Of a DNA stretch of 64,000 bases, positions 38,476 to 50,405 are shown piece by piece (position 1 is the first letter of the stretch; each line of letters opens with the position of its first letter). Where the stretch lies: positions 8,266,501-8,330,500 of the forward strand of contig JAJFZO010000747.1 in assembly GCA_021397835.1 (NCBI GenBank), written 5' to 3'. A program made the translations under genes and the position numbers. This DNA comes from Moringa oleifera. Lineage: Eukaryota; Streptophyta; Magnoliopsida; Brassicales; Moringaceae. The notes under the pieces were generated by a model. The model saw only the letters and a program-made list of their open reading frames with translations, did not search any database and was not told where the DNA came from.

Positions 38476-39721
38476 CCAAGATTTATCTATATTCTATCCT
38501 ATGATGACAAATAAAAGAAAACCTACTTATTATGTATGCTTATTATGTATGTAAAACATATCATGTAAAGCAATTTTATTGCAAAAATAAGATAAGAAAC
38601 AAGGTGCCCACTAGACTGAAAGGCCTTAGGCAAAGCAAAAACTATTTCTTCTAAACACATGGTATATTAGTAGATTAGTAAAGAATTACCAATCTAAAAC
38701 AATGTTAGCTGTGCAGAAGGAGTAGTAGCTTCTGTCTGACGGGTTTTGACTTTTCTTTCAAGTTCTATTAATATGTAACAAGCTTTCCTTTCCTTTGAAT
38801 AAGCAACTAACTATTGATTTGCAATTATCCTGCATGGTGAACCATATCATCTGTGAGAAAGAAAAAGTCTTTATTACTAGCACAACAAAATACTAAAAAG
38901 GTTCCACTTTAATTGAAGTACGTGAATATCAATAAACTTTTTCTCTCAATGATTATTCTCTTATTATTGGTTTGTCTTTGCTTCAACTAAAGCAATCCCC
39001 AATCCATCGAGTACTATGTGTTAACAAGACACACTAATTATCAATTATCCAAAATATTTGTAAAACTAATATTTTCTACCATGATTTACTTAAAGTTCTT
39101 AGTATCACAGTGGAAACTAAACTAGAATTCAAAATGTCAAGAAAAATTACTTAAGACATGAAAGTTGTTTGACAAATCAATAAAGACACAGTCATAATAG
39201 AAATTGAGTTAAAGTTACAGAATTCTTCAAGGAAATATTAGCAGTCTTTTCTCGTAAGCAACATGGATTAGACTATATAGAGAGTTAAGGATTCAGTTCA
39301 TGTACTAAATGCCAGTCTAATGGTTACTGCAAAACCAAACTAAGCCTCCTCTGCTAGTTTAATTATTTTCAACTAAATAATAAATAGTTATAGGGTCACA
39401 AGCTAAATTATAGAGATGTAACAGGCACATCATTTACTATAAACCAGTAATCAGACTTTGTTAAACTATGGTAATAAGCATTAATAACCATTCAAAGGGC
39501 AGGCCAAGATCTTTGTTTCAAACAAAAATAAAGCAAAATTAATTCAATAGGATACATCCTAACAAGTTACAACTTGAAACAGTGACCCTGTAATGTGCAA
39601 TTTACTTGATATATCTTAAGGTAAGTGGTGATTGCATTCCAAGAATATGAACAGTAACACTAATTTCCAAATTCACAGAGAACATGCTCCAATAAAAATT
39701 TTCTTCTTTAATTTACTACAA
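38476..39721. other. Non-coding right part of the CACTA remnant
   Basis: No open frame and no subterminal ACCGTCA repeats were seen. This should be the promoter side of the transposase. Its outer end is unclear; TTTCTAGTAA near 39,722-39,731 fits better as host sequence (compare 7,219-7,230) than as a transposon terminus. Confidence 0.5.
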
Positions 39722-40889
39722 TTTCTAGTAAATAATGAGGAGGAAGAGATTTAGAAAGTTGATGAAAGTAAGAAAGGCAAGTCCATTGACTTGGCTGCGC
39801 TATGATTCGTATCAAGAAAGAAGAATTTACAGCTATTAACGCTTATTCAAACTAAAAAGAGCTACCTCACCACTACCTACTAGTAGTCCTACCTCTAATT
39901 AATTCAATAGAAGGGCTTCTTCCTTTAACAATGGGGCTATTCCCGACTATAATCTTTCCTTTGCTTCTCTTGAAGTAAATATGGGATTAATTCTTTTTAT
40001 GAGTGTGATTAATTTGGCCATTTAACAATGAAAGACAAACTCTCCTACTTGAACCGATAGCTATTTTGAATCAACTTTCAGAAAAGATAGGCTTTTTCCT
40101 TGTTCACTCAGAGTTCTTTCTAAATCAGAGTAAAATTCCTTATACCAACCTAATCAACCCAAATCGAAAAACAATTGAATCGATTCCTATCAAAAGAAAG
40201 GAAAGTGGAAAAGTAAAAAGAAAAAAAGAACCAAGAAGACCATCAGTTACTTTGCTTCCAACTTTTAGAATAGAAAGAAAGTCAAACAACGCCTTAGCCT
40301 TACCTTAAAGCTTAAAAAGTGAAGCATGGTAAAATTTTGGATGGGAAAAACAGCTAACGAAAGGCTGGTAGCCCTCATCAATAGCAGCGGAGTCATTCAT
40401 AAGAACTGTCTATTCTATCTTATATTCAGTAACCTAGAAAGTAAGAAAGAGAAGTCCTTTCATTAAGCAGAAGTGATTAATGAAGACCTAAGAGCGAATG
40501 AAAAATCCTTTATCCTTGGCTTATAGGCCTTCTAGAGAGGGAAATTTGTCATGCCATTGAGCTGTGATTCTAATTTAAAGAAGAGAAGAAAATCCCCCTT
40601 TGCCATGGCTTTTGTGAAGGAAGATTGAAAGTCTCTAGGCGGGTGAGGTAGACCATATTTAATTCTTGGAGGCGCTTCCATATTCGATCACGTACATGAT
40701 TTAGCACAAGTGCCTCTCTAAAGACCATTTTGGTTCTTTAATTACCTTACTTCAGTATTTATAAGTAGGGAAAGGCTGTATCTCTATGTTTCTTATGGTC
40801 TTCATCATTATGACTTGACTGATTGCGACCTAACTTTGCCTGGTTTCAAGGATTTAGAATTAAGAACCTATGTATCGTAACCTTTTCAT

Positions 40890-41290
40890 CTTTTGACCTT
40901 CTTTGAATGACTCAGTATCACTACCAAAATGTTGAGGCCTATCCACCCAATTTACTTTCTTCTTTAGTCGAGATTTCTTTTATTTCTTTTTTCCCTTCAT
41001 ATTCTTCTTATTTGTGACTCTTTCTTTTGTAGAGGCTTCAAAAAAGTATCTTGCATCTTCTTATTTTATTTCATTGAGGTTGAAGGGTTTAAGATCTCCA
41101 TTTATACTCCTCATCTGCCATTTTTACTTCAAGCACTAGAGGAGTGTTGAAGGCACCACATAATAGTTGTGGAGCCAAGGCCCTCCTAAAAATGTAAGAA
41201 GCGTCGGCATTGATCACATGGAACTTGGCTTTAGATTCCAAGATTCTAATTTTGATCAATAAGATGATTAATCGAAGGGTCTTTTGGCTA
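40890..41290 (-). pseudogene. Ty3/gypsy aspartic-protease-like remnant (copy 2)
   Basis: Partner of 8,373-8,690. The minus strand reads a piece like IRILESKAKFHVINADASY, resembling the FHVIDA.ASY..LLGRPW region of plant gypsy proteases; the downstream active-site region is unrecognisable. Between 41,045 and 41,125 it retains about 80 bases missing from copy 1, with a possible MADEE piece. Frame breaks are numerous. Confidence 0.45.
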
Positions 41291-42964
41291 TTTTGAGCTA
41301 CATTCTAGGCTGACAATCTTTTCCTAAGAGAGATTTTTTACATCCGACTCTAGATGCTTATTCATTGAGATTTTATTAGAATTTTAGAGTAGTCTCTCTC
41401 TATGCCTTCTTACTTATGTGGCTTACGAATAAGAATCCTCACAATTAATAAATAAGGAAAATAACAACCAAAGGTTGTGCATAGGGTTGTTTGGTAAACA
41501 TTTGATGACTCATGTTGAACATCATGAGAATAGCCTTTTCCAACATAATCTTTAGCGTTTACAATCTAATTGCAATCCCTTCCTCATTTGGGTTCAAGTT
41601 ACTTCGATCCCTTCTTTTTTGCTAAACAATATCATTTCATGTTCCAAATTGGGCATTAAGGTGGAAACATGAGAGATCACAGTTGATCCTATGATCTGTG
41701 ATGCAACTCAAATTCATTATTGGTGGGGTTTGTAATCAATCCTTCATAGATGAAATGGGTTTAGCCTTTCCTCAACCCAATAGTGGCTGACAACTATAAG
41801 CTGTGAATTTCTGTTTCTTTAGCTTTTCATATTGAAATTAGTGATTCTCTCTTCGGACAACTTATATATAGGAATGGGAACCTTCTACGTTCACCTTATG
41901 TGGCTTTAATCCAAATGAGCTCATCAAGGAGTTGGAAGCAGTGAAAGCTAAAAGATATGGCTTTAAGGCTAAGGGATCCCTCATTATTCGAAGAAAACTG
42001 AGGCTATTGAGGTCTATACTAGTGCTAAAGCAAGAGAAAATGAAGGATCATCTGGTATGTCGACTTCTACCATATCAAAAAAGAAGGTGAGTGTCTTTTT
42101 TTCCATCGACTTGATGATGGATGATGAATTTGCATCTCTAGATAGATTTGAAGAATTGATAGAATTAGAGATCTTAGCTCAGATCATAAAGAAGCACCGC
42201 CTTAAGTTGGAAGTGCACCAATGGGTAGGGAGGAAACATAAAGGTTTCATTAGCCTACATTCTAGGCCAAGAAAGAGAGTCTATGAGAGAGTTCTTTTGG
42301 GTGAACAATAGTATTTCCTTCCTTTAATTTATATAAGGCAACTAACTGCCCACATTGATTGACCTTTTGGATAAAGATTTAACAATCAATATTGTGACAA
42401 CTTTTGTCTCCTCTAAAAGCTTCCTTATAATAGATCTAGCACTTTCTGAATTCACTTTGGATAACCACCAGTTAGAAAGGTAACCAGTTGATCCACCTAA
42501 AGCAAAGATAAGGGTATTATCAGACTTCCATATCAAGATCATGATCTAATTCTGTATACGAAGCTATAAGCACCACAGCAAGGACTAATAGTAAATTAAT
42601 CGGGAAGGCTCTTTAATAATAGACCCAAATGTATCTCTTTTTAGGTTTGTTTAGTAGTTAAAGCTACCCTTCCTTTTCTTTTTCAACTTAACTCCTGCTA
42701 AGGGATAGCTCTTAGTAATGTCATTTCGTTGATGGGCATCCTCAAGGAAGTTCTCGAAGTCAAGGTTTTCTTCTTCACTTTAATGATTGATTAGTTCTAA
42801 GGCAAATGGAATGGGTAAACAAGTTAGTTGGATTCTTTTGAGTCCAAAGATAGGGCATACTAACTGCTTACCTTAATGAAAGAGCAAATTCTATTATGAA
42901 TCATGCATTCTAATTTTCATTGTCCCATTTGTGGGCTGATAAGGCAGAATGCTTTCGATTTCTT
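41291..42964. other. Unassigned part of block B, copy 2
   Basis: No recognisable gene. The frame at 42,057-42,311 (84 codons) corresponds to 9,470-9,715 in copy 1, where it is broken, so it is probably a relic of an unidentified reading frame rather than a gene. Confidence 0.45.
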
Positions 42965-43510
42965 ACAAACCTTACGAGCTTATGGTTTCGTGTTCTATTT
43001 CACTCTCTCATGGGGGTTCTTTTCACCCTTCCCTTATGATACTACTTTGTTATCGGTCACCTAGGAGTATTTACCCTTACAAGGTGTTCCTTATTGATTC
43101 ACATGGGATTCCACATGCCTCATGCTATTTAGGTCAGAGCATAAGCTATTGATCATTTCGACTACTAGACTCTCACCTTCTAGGGTGCAATACTCCACAG
43201 CTTTGCTTGGCAGCATGACGTTTTTATTACTCCCCCATAACCTCATTTTCATGGTTTAAGCTGCTCCTATTTTGCTCCTGCTACTATAGGAATCAATTTT
43301 GCTTTCTTTTCCTCTGGTTACTAAGATTTTTCGGTTCTTTCGGTTGTTTCTTGCTTGCCAAAGGACTCAGCAGCAGTTTAAAAGGTTAACCTATTTGAAC
43401 ATATCTGGATTTATGCTTATTTTCAACTCCCTGAAGCATTTCGTCACTTACTACACCTTTTCTCTTTTCTAGGAGCCTAAATATCCACTGTAGGCCTTTT
43501 CGTGTTTGAA
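42965..43510 (-). pseudogene. rrn23: Plastid 23S rRNA 5' fragment (copy 2)
   Basis: Partner of 10,425-10,970, with the 23S 5' end at 43,510. It breaks off at the same inner point as copy 1. It shares some derived bases with copy 1 relative to plastid 23S as I remember it, but also has its own changes. Confidence 0.92.
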
Positions 43511-43661
43511 CCTTGCCCTTAACTTTAAGGCTATGCCATCCTAAGGTGCTGCTAAATGGAAGGATCTTATCTTACCAATATTCATGAATGAGAAACTATA
43601 GATCTACTAAATTGGAAAAATTGGGTGCTGTAATATAGCTTTGTATCAGTTAAGTTCATGA

Positions 43662-44535
43662 GTTAAAGACAACAGGACTCAAACTGTTGACATCTACCAT
43701 AGGGTAAACCATCACCTATTAAAGTCCCTGGTTCTACTATAGAGGCTAATGATAGACAATAACTCACCCCCTCCCCCGAACATGGCTTATAACTTTCATC
43801 ATACTATACTTTCAAAAGAGAAACTCTTCTTAAAATCTCGAAAGGTGTCAAGATGGAATCCATTTTAATTAAGGATTCTTGCAATTTTGGAGGATCCAGC
43901 TATAGTAAAACCAGGAACAGAAAGTGTGTCACCTCTTTTTCATGCCACTCTTTCGAATACTTGTTTTAAGAATGAGTCATTACCTTTTTTTGACCCGTAC
44001 TGCCCAACCTGAGAGCAGACAACTAATGAATGCCATTTATTGAATAGAGTTCTATGGTTGGCCTGTAACCCTTGGATACTGAAGACGTCCTTAGCATGAT
44101 CTCTTAGTTCCTATGAAGTGAGGACGATGGGGTCAATCCGTGGATTTTTCTTCCTTTTGCCACATTTGACTCAAAGGGTTAAAGGGAGATTATGCATCAA
44201 GCTATTCGCAAAGGCCAACTTGATCTTCTTCCCTAAGGATCTTAGATGAAAGACCCTAGTAGAGCTACTAACTCCAACTATCATCTATCTATGATCCATA
44301 CTAAATTTAACCAACTAACCATGCTACCTCTTTTACATTCTTGATAGCCCATCTTTGTCTCATTAAAGTCTTTCAGTAGTATGTCTTCATCCTTTCCCCT
44401 ATTACTTAGGAAAATTGAGCCACTGATTCAAGTACAAGATGCTACCATTATCACCTAAACAACTAGACACCTAACTTATAATCATAATGACCCAATTGCA
44501 AGAGTAGAGCTCTAGTAACTAAGCCATATCCTCTC
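43662..44535 (-). pseudogene. trnA-UGC: Plastid tRNA-Ala(UGC) with intron, decayed (copy 2)
   Basis: The 5' exon is at about 44,497-44,535 (TGC anticodon end next to AATTGGGTCATT) and the 3' exon at about 43,662-43,697. The TpsiC arm is damaged (CAGTTTGAGTC). The intron is full length with many transitions. Spacing to rrn23 and trnI is as in plastids. Confidence 0.92.
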
Positions 44536-44599
44536 GAGCCAAATGGAGCATGCATGACAAAGTCAATTACTTTTTATATTCTTTTCCTTAATACAACTA

Positions 44600-45565
44600 G
44601 GCCATCCTAGACTTAAACTAGAGACCTTGTTCGTGCAGTAAATCATTGCACCTAAAGTCTAACCAATTAGGAGAGAATCAATGATTCTTTTTTAGGAATA
44701 ACTCATCCTTGCCAAAGGTAGCATATAACTCTCCATTGTACTACGCTCTTTAAGTGTGCTTGTTTCCCCTCTTCATTACCATGGCAAGTATTTATGAAAT
44801 AACTGTGATGAAAAAAAAAACAGTGCATTAAGAGATCTTTTTAGCCTAACCCTAGACACTTTAAAATCCGTTTTCAAACCTACTCCCATTTTAAGTCAAG
44901 TGATAGATAAATAGACACGTCCAATTACACTGATTAAGAGCATTCGTAATGTTTGAGGGAATTGAAGACCAAGAAATGAGTTATTTATTAACCAAACATT
45001 CTTCTTACGGTTAAGTTCAATCTACTGGTCCTACGAAAAGGAAAAAGAATTTCACATTCTTTCTTTTGGAAAAGGAGGAAGTGCAACAACCTATTAATTG
45101 TTACCTTTTATGTAAAAGCATAAAAGAAAAAAAAAAGGCCTGAACGGTATGATCCCTTTTTCACCACAGAATGAAAGGGGTGATCCGTAATTCTTGGTTT
45201 ATGAAGATATATTGTTAGGTCCTCCATTTTATTTTCCCATTAAGGTTAAACTAAACCAGTACTCAAGAGATAATTGTCCAAACACTGGCAAGAGTTGTAT
45301 GGATTATCGAGAAGAGAAGAGCAGTGGTGGTCCCCCTTCAACTGCCTAAATCCCATAAGTGAATAAAAAGTTAGATCTACATTAGATCTCACTTGAATCA
45401 CCCTATCTATCCTCCTAAGGAGAAGTTTAGTTTCAAACCTCAGTTCACACAGGAGAAGTACACCATGATAATTTGCCTTAGATGTTCCACATCTCAAGGT
45501 CAAGCGTTGATGAACACAGTGAACTATTGATATGGCTAAGAGCCCTCATAGCTAAAGTACAACAA
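44600..45565 (-). pseudogene. trnI-GAU: Plastid tRNA-Ile(GAU) 3' exon and intron (copy 2)
   Basis: The 3' exon (GGATGGCC end) lies at 44,600-44,630, and the intron can be followed to about 45,565. The 5' exon is missing at the same breakpoint as in copy 1. A 21-base insertion lies just past the break, near 45,590. Confidence 0.9.
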
Positions 45566-45784
45566 CCTTAATATACATTCAATCTAATACATTAAATGTA
45601 CATTTAAAGACTTTGGTGGTCGTTGATAGTTGCCTTTCTTCATTTTATATCTCTTTATTCTACAAAAGGTTTTATTAAGATAAATTCAGGGTTTCATTCA
45701 ACACTTCTAGTTTTTGTTTTCAATAGTAAGTCAAGTCCATCATGCATATCATTACAACGCCTATCATATGAAAGAACAGTTGGA

Positions 45785-46465
45785 TCAAGCATAACTTATG
45801 CTTGACCTTTCCTTATTCTAACAGTCTTCATATAGCACCTAATCTTAATAACAAAGCTTGCAACATGTTGATAAGCATAGCAAAATAGGTTAGGTACTGC
45901 TTTTTGAAGTATACTATTACTATAACTGATAACTATTTTCATTCATTTGATTCCTTCCAGTGCTTGGAATCCTAATGTCCAACGCATTTATCCTCTTTAG
46001 ATTGTATATGTTAGATCCATTATCATCATTAAAGCCTATGACCAGCAAAGCATACTTTTTTACGAACATTCTTTGGGGTAAAAGCAGTCATTGTAGTGAT
46101 TCTTACCTGTGTTTCATATATTCCTTAATGTCAGCACTCACAGTGAAGAACGTTTTAAGCCTGTCAACCTACTATAGAAAATGGAAACTTCATAGGTGTA
46201 GGTTCCAACTTGATGATAATTGTCTGGCAATGGATTCTCTCTTTCCTTGTTTTTCTATTTCTCTACAAACTGAAGATCCATAAGTATAGTTATGAACTTA
46301 GGGTATTTCCAATTAGTGTTGACTTGTGCTTACAGTCCGCTACCATCTTGGCTAGAGGTTATTTCTACCTCATTCCTTTAAGTGGATCTTCCCAATCTTA
46401 TTAAACAGACATGGAGTTAGAAAAGTGTTAAAAAACCTAGTACCATCCATCATTGTCTTTAATGC
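45785..46465. other. Segment present only in copy 2
   Basis: Copy 1 passes directly from the counterpart of 45,780 to that of 46,466, at about 13,230. The extra 680 bases start with a near-perfect inverted repeat, CAAGCATAA.TTATGCTTG at 45,787-45,805. They include a 107-codon plus frame (45,960-46,283) that I do not recognise. Either it was inserted in copy 2 or deleted from copy 1; no terminal repeats or target duplication are obvious. Confidence 0.65.
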
Positions 46466-48135
46466 ATAGGGCAACTTTGAAAGGCCCTCTAGCTTTTTTA
46501 AGTTAAAGGGGTCGTCATGGTATCCCAATCAATCTGCCAAGTTGGGTTTACTATTAATGGTTGCTGTGATCTAAGTATAGTTTAAAGGCTTTATTAGGCA
46601 AAAAAACCACTTCATGCCTAATTTGGACTCAAAGAGAAACATATCCTATCACAAGTTGGTTCTAAGATAAAGATTTCTTATTTGGAGCTAGACATGTAAA
46701 TTTTTCTTTTGCTTTTGAAAGCAGCATTTTAAAATCTTTAACTCAACTAGCGATTTGGCGATTAAACCTTGAGTATTTTCCCTTTCGTTTCAGACTTTCA
46801 TAGATGAGAACTTGTTTGTAATCAGCATATTCAGACCATTTCCCACTAATAACTTGCTCTCAAAATAACAATATTTCTTAAATTGTAAGTGCTTGTTGAC
46901 TATCTAAGAGAGCAATAGAGTTAGGCTATTTTAGTAGCTAGTAAAAGAGGACATTAGAATAGTAACAAAAAGTAGAATACGTTTGTTACTATCATCATGC
47001 CTGCCATTCTTATAAGGAATAGAGTCTGGGCTGCCTTTTTCTTTAATAGCTTTTAGTAGCTAGGTAATTGCATTCTAGGATCACTATTCTTAATGTTAGG
47101 AACGACGGGCCGGGGAAAAGAAGAAGAAAAGGTGCACCATCATTAGATATAAGCTCCATGACGTGACTTGAAAGATGTACTTTATACTATAAAATACTAT
47201 AAATTAGAGAAAGATTAGGTATAAGGTAATAGCTCATATGCTAGTGCGATAAAAACAGACCCTTCTTGGCCACTAGCTCCGAGTTCGTGCCGTAGCAAAA
47301 ATTCTTCATTAGCTTGGGCAAGGTCTCAGATATAAATAAGGAAAAGGCACCAAACTTCTTAGCATTTAAGTTATAGATAAGGAAGAGGCACCAAGCTTCC
47401 CAGCAGGTAAAAGTGCTTCACATGATGAGAAGCACGCGCACACACAGACACATATATATATGTATATATATATATATGTACATATATATATATATGTACA
47501 TATATATATATATGTACATATATATATTCAATAATCATACACTGACTAATTTGATTCCAGGTAGTAGGGCAGTGCAACAACCGTTCGTATAGCACAAGAA
47601 AGGGCACCAAAACTACTCCACATAAGTAATACTTATGAGCTGCTTTGTTTGGTAGTGTTCTGATTTGAGAAAATGAGTCTCACTCTACCAATTCGGTTGC
47701 TTATTCCTTTTTTCACTAAGATGGGATTGATGTTCAATGACTGACCTTTCTGTTGCTGTTCTTTAGTGCCTGCAGCTTGACAACTTCCTTCTACATATGC
47801 TACCCTTCCTCATTTGCATGCCTTGTGATGAACTAGACTCATAAATATATATATATATATATATATATGTATATGTATATGTAAAAGTTACGTTCTTGAA
47901 GTGTCCTTCAAGAAATAAGGTTAGGTTAACTGATCATTATATTGTTTATTCGAGAAAATATCCCCCCATTAATAAAATTAGGCCTGCTAGTACCTTCTCT
48001 ACCTCTCTTTTTTATTTTTTCCTTGCCTTTCTGTTAGTCAACAACGAACCACAACTCACTAAAAGTCTTCACTACTCATACAGGCTAAACTCCGTTAAGC
48101 TTTTTGTTGGAAATCATTTTTCTTAATAAGCAAGA
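46466..48135. other. Spacer with TA microsatellites before atp8, copy 2
   Basis: No gene recognised. Long alternating tracts of TATATG and TACATA units at 47,452-47,527 and TA repeats at 47,844-47,882 are longer than their counterparts in copy 1. A unit of about 48 bases around GGCACCAA.CTTC is tandemly duplicated at 47,335-47,395. Confidence 0.6.
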
Positions 48136-48613
48136 ATGCCTCAACTAGATAAATTCACTTATTTTTCATAACTCTTCTAGTCATGCCTTTTCCTTTTTAC
48201 TTTCTATATTCTCATATGCAATGATGGAAATGGAGTACTTAGGATCAACAAAATTGTAAAACTATGGAACCAATTGCTTTCACATTGGGGGAACAAGATC
48301 TGGAGCAATGATCCTAATAGTTTGGAAAATATCTTGAGAAAAGGTTTTAGAATCGGTATATCTTATATGTACTCTAGTTTATTCAAAGTATCCTAATGGT
48401 GTAATGTCGACTTATTAGGAAAAAGGAGAAAAATCCTTTGATCTTTTGTTTTGGGAAATAATTGGCTCACAAGAAATGGAAAAAAAAAACATATTATATT
48501 TGATCTTGAAGTCTTCATATAGCACTTATTCCAATCTTAGATGGGGGATCACTTATACGAATAACATAATGCTGATCCATGTTCTACATGGCCAAAGAAG
48601 CATCATTTTTTAA
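48136..48613 (+). pseudogene. atp8: Mitochondrial ATP synthase subunit 8, full-length pseudogene
   Basis: This follows plant mitochondrial atp8 (orfB) from ATG to the final TTTTTTAA, 478 bases against about 480 in the intact gene. The N-terminal PQLDKFTYF, the CND.D...LGI region and the C-terminal GWGITC and HGQ.SIIF regions are visible across frames. Codon 12 is TAA, and further stops and frame breaks follow. The protein is a membrane subunit of the mitochondrial ATP synthase F0 part. It lies upstream of cox3 and sdh4 on the same strand, the cluster order found in eudicot mitochondria. Confidence 0.96.
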
Positions 48614-49319
48614 TCTCGTTATGACTTGGTTGTTCAGAAGAGATTCTTTCTTGATCAGAATAATGGAATGGAGCGCACTATAAGAAAGATATATTCCTTT
48701 TCAAATCGCCTCGCAACAGTTCTAGGGCAAAAGTATCGGTCCTTCACTTACTGGTTATTCATGAGTCGAACATGCTCTCTTACCATGCCTTTCACTCACT
48801 TGCTTGAGTTGAACTCAATCACCCTTTTTGTTTGGAGGATTATTTATTCTTCACTCTCTTGCTATTACCCACAAGGAGAACAACAACCAAGCTGAGCCAT
48901 TACAAAAGTAAGCCCTTCCTATGTATCAAGTTGAATAAATGAATGAAGCTCCAACCAAAGAGATAAACTTGCGCCTTTGATTTTAGGCCATTAGCAGCAT
49001 ATAATGCACTAATTCATGACCGAAAAGTTTTCCAAAATTGAACTTTCTGTCTATCAAACCAATGATTATATTCCCCAAATTAAACTTTCTAAATGGAATT
49101 GTTATTTTCCAAAAATGCTTGTTGAAAATCAAAGACAGAAGCTTCATTTTCCCACATAGTTTGTCGATCAAACCAATGATTATATTCCCAAAGTAATAAA
49201 GAGATCTTTTTCCAATTAAACTTCTATAAATGCAATGAAAGAACTATCCCTTCTTATTTTTTTGTCTTGTCTGATAGAAAGTGAAAGGGGGTTCACATAC
49301 AACTAAGGCAAAGTGGTTC
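48614..49319. other. Spacer between atp8 and cox3
   Basis: No gene recognised. A motif around CCAATGATTATATTCCCAAA occurs at about 49,060 and 49,175, some 115 bases apart, with similar flanks, a small tandem duplication. The frame at 48,626-48,895 matches nothing I know. Confidence 0.5.
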
Positions 49320-50114
49320 ATGATTTGATCTCAGAGGCATTCTTATCATTTGGTAAATCCAAGTCTAAGCTTATTTCGGGTTCACTCGGAGCTTTGGTAA
49401 CCTTCATAGGAGGTGTGATGTACATGCACCTAGCTCAAAGGAGTGCAACGCTTCTCAATTTGGGCCTCATATTTATCCTTGTACCATGTTCATATGGTGG
49501 CATGATGTTCTACATGAATCAATGTTAGAAGGATATCATACCGAAGTCATACACTTAGGACTTTAATATGGTTTTATTCCATTCATCGTATTTGAGGTTA
49601 TGTTCTTTTTTGCTCTTTTTTAGGCTTCTTCTCATTCCTCTTTGGCACCTATAATACAGATCAAAGCTATTTGGACCTTAAAAGGGATTTAGATTTTCGA
49701 TCCTTGGGAATCCCTTTTCATAATACCCTATTATCTTTTCATCCGGAGCTATTGTAACTTAAGCTTATCATGTTATACTTGCGAGGAAGGAAAAATGAGT
49801 AGTTTATGCTTTAGTGGCTACCATTTTACTAGCTCTAGTATTCACTAGCTTTCAAGGAATGGAATATTATTAAGTACCCTTTCATTATTTCGGATAGTAT
49901 TTATGGTTATACCTTTTTCTTAGCAACTAACTTTCATGGTTTTCATGTGATCATTGGTACTCTTTTCTTAATCATATGTGGTATTCGATAATAGCTTGGT
50001 CATCTGAAGAAGGAACATTACATTGCCTTTAAAGCAGCTACATGGTACTGACATTTTGTAGATATCGTTTGGTTATTCCTATTTGTCTCTATTTATTGGT
50101 AGGTAGGTATATGA
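49320..50114 (+). pseudogene. cox3: Mitochondrial cytochrome c oxidase subunit 3 pseudogene
   Basis: The sequence follows plant cox3 from ATG at 49,320 to the TGA of GGTATATGA at 50,112-50,114, 795 bases against 798. The start region (SQRHSYHLV), the VMFFFAFFWASSHSSLAP region, [29 protein letters not shown] and the final SIYW are recognisable. A TGA at codon 3, loss of two nearby bases and later stops destroy the frame; one remaining open part is 49,313-49,528. COX3 is a core inner-membrane subunit of complex IV. In place and length this is the best-preserved organelle gene of the window. Confidence 0.98.
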
Positions 50115-50405
50115 AGGAATAAAATAGTGGATTAAAAAATGAAAGCTTGAAGACAAAGAGAATTGGTCTTTTTTAATGAATTATTATAGCTTCCCCATTC
50201 ACTTTGATTATCATATACAAAAAATGTCTTCCACTTTCTTAATAAATCTCTCTTTATTCTGGCACATAAATGAAGGGTTAAAGAGATTATAGTAGATCAT
50301 GCTTACCAAGAAATGACTTGAAATTTGGTCCTGTTTTATTTAAGATTGTTCCTTTTAATCGTAATCAAAGATGTTTTCTTGTCTTTCATTTTGTTTTTGA
50401 ACAAA
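50115..50405 (+). pseudogene. sdh4: Mitochondrial succinate dehydrogenase subunit 4 pseudogene
   Basis: Directly after cox3 the plus strand shows the C-terminal half of plant mitochondrial SDH4: the SSTFLINLSLFWHI.EG.KEI segment, then DHAYQEMT.N and LRLFLLIVIKDVF. SDH4 is a membrane anchor of complex II. In many eudicots sdh4 starts inside or just beside the end of cox3, which fits. The exact start is unclear, stops interrupt the frame (for example TAG in the EEIM region), and the end near 50,405 is approximate. Confidence 0.85.

Larger units (their letters stand above)
30821..39721 (-). mobile_element. Large CACTA (En/Spm-like) transposon remnant
   Basis: The left end at 30,821 starts CACCATAAAAAAC, a decayed CACTA terminus, preceded by TTA and followed by subterminal ACCGTCA/TGACGGT repeats. 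The interior codes on the minus strand for the usual CACTA protein regions in order: transposase-associated domain, TNP2, DUF4218, DUF4216 and Transposase_24. All are broken by stops and frameshifts. The right side (38,500-39,721) has no subterminal repeat cluster and no convincing terminus, and host sequence resumes at the counterpart of 7,215 rather than 1,777. The right end was therefore probably deleted together with adjoining host DNA. Confidence 0.9.
39722..48250. repeat. Duplicated block B, copy 2
   Basis: Partner of 7,215-14,902. Relative to copy 1 it has about 680 extra bases near 45,785-46,465, a short internal duplication near 47,335-47,395, and expanded TA microsatellites at 47,452-47,527 and 47,844-47,882. 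Unlike copy 1 it runs on through the rest of atp8 into cox3 and sdh4, so it is the more complete organelle-derived copy. Confidence 0.92.

Noticed and set aside
47400..47610. A frame encoding Tyr/Ile/Val/His repeats
   Set aside because: It is the translation of a TA/TATATG microsatellite.
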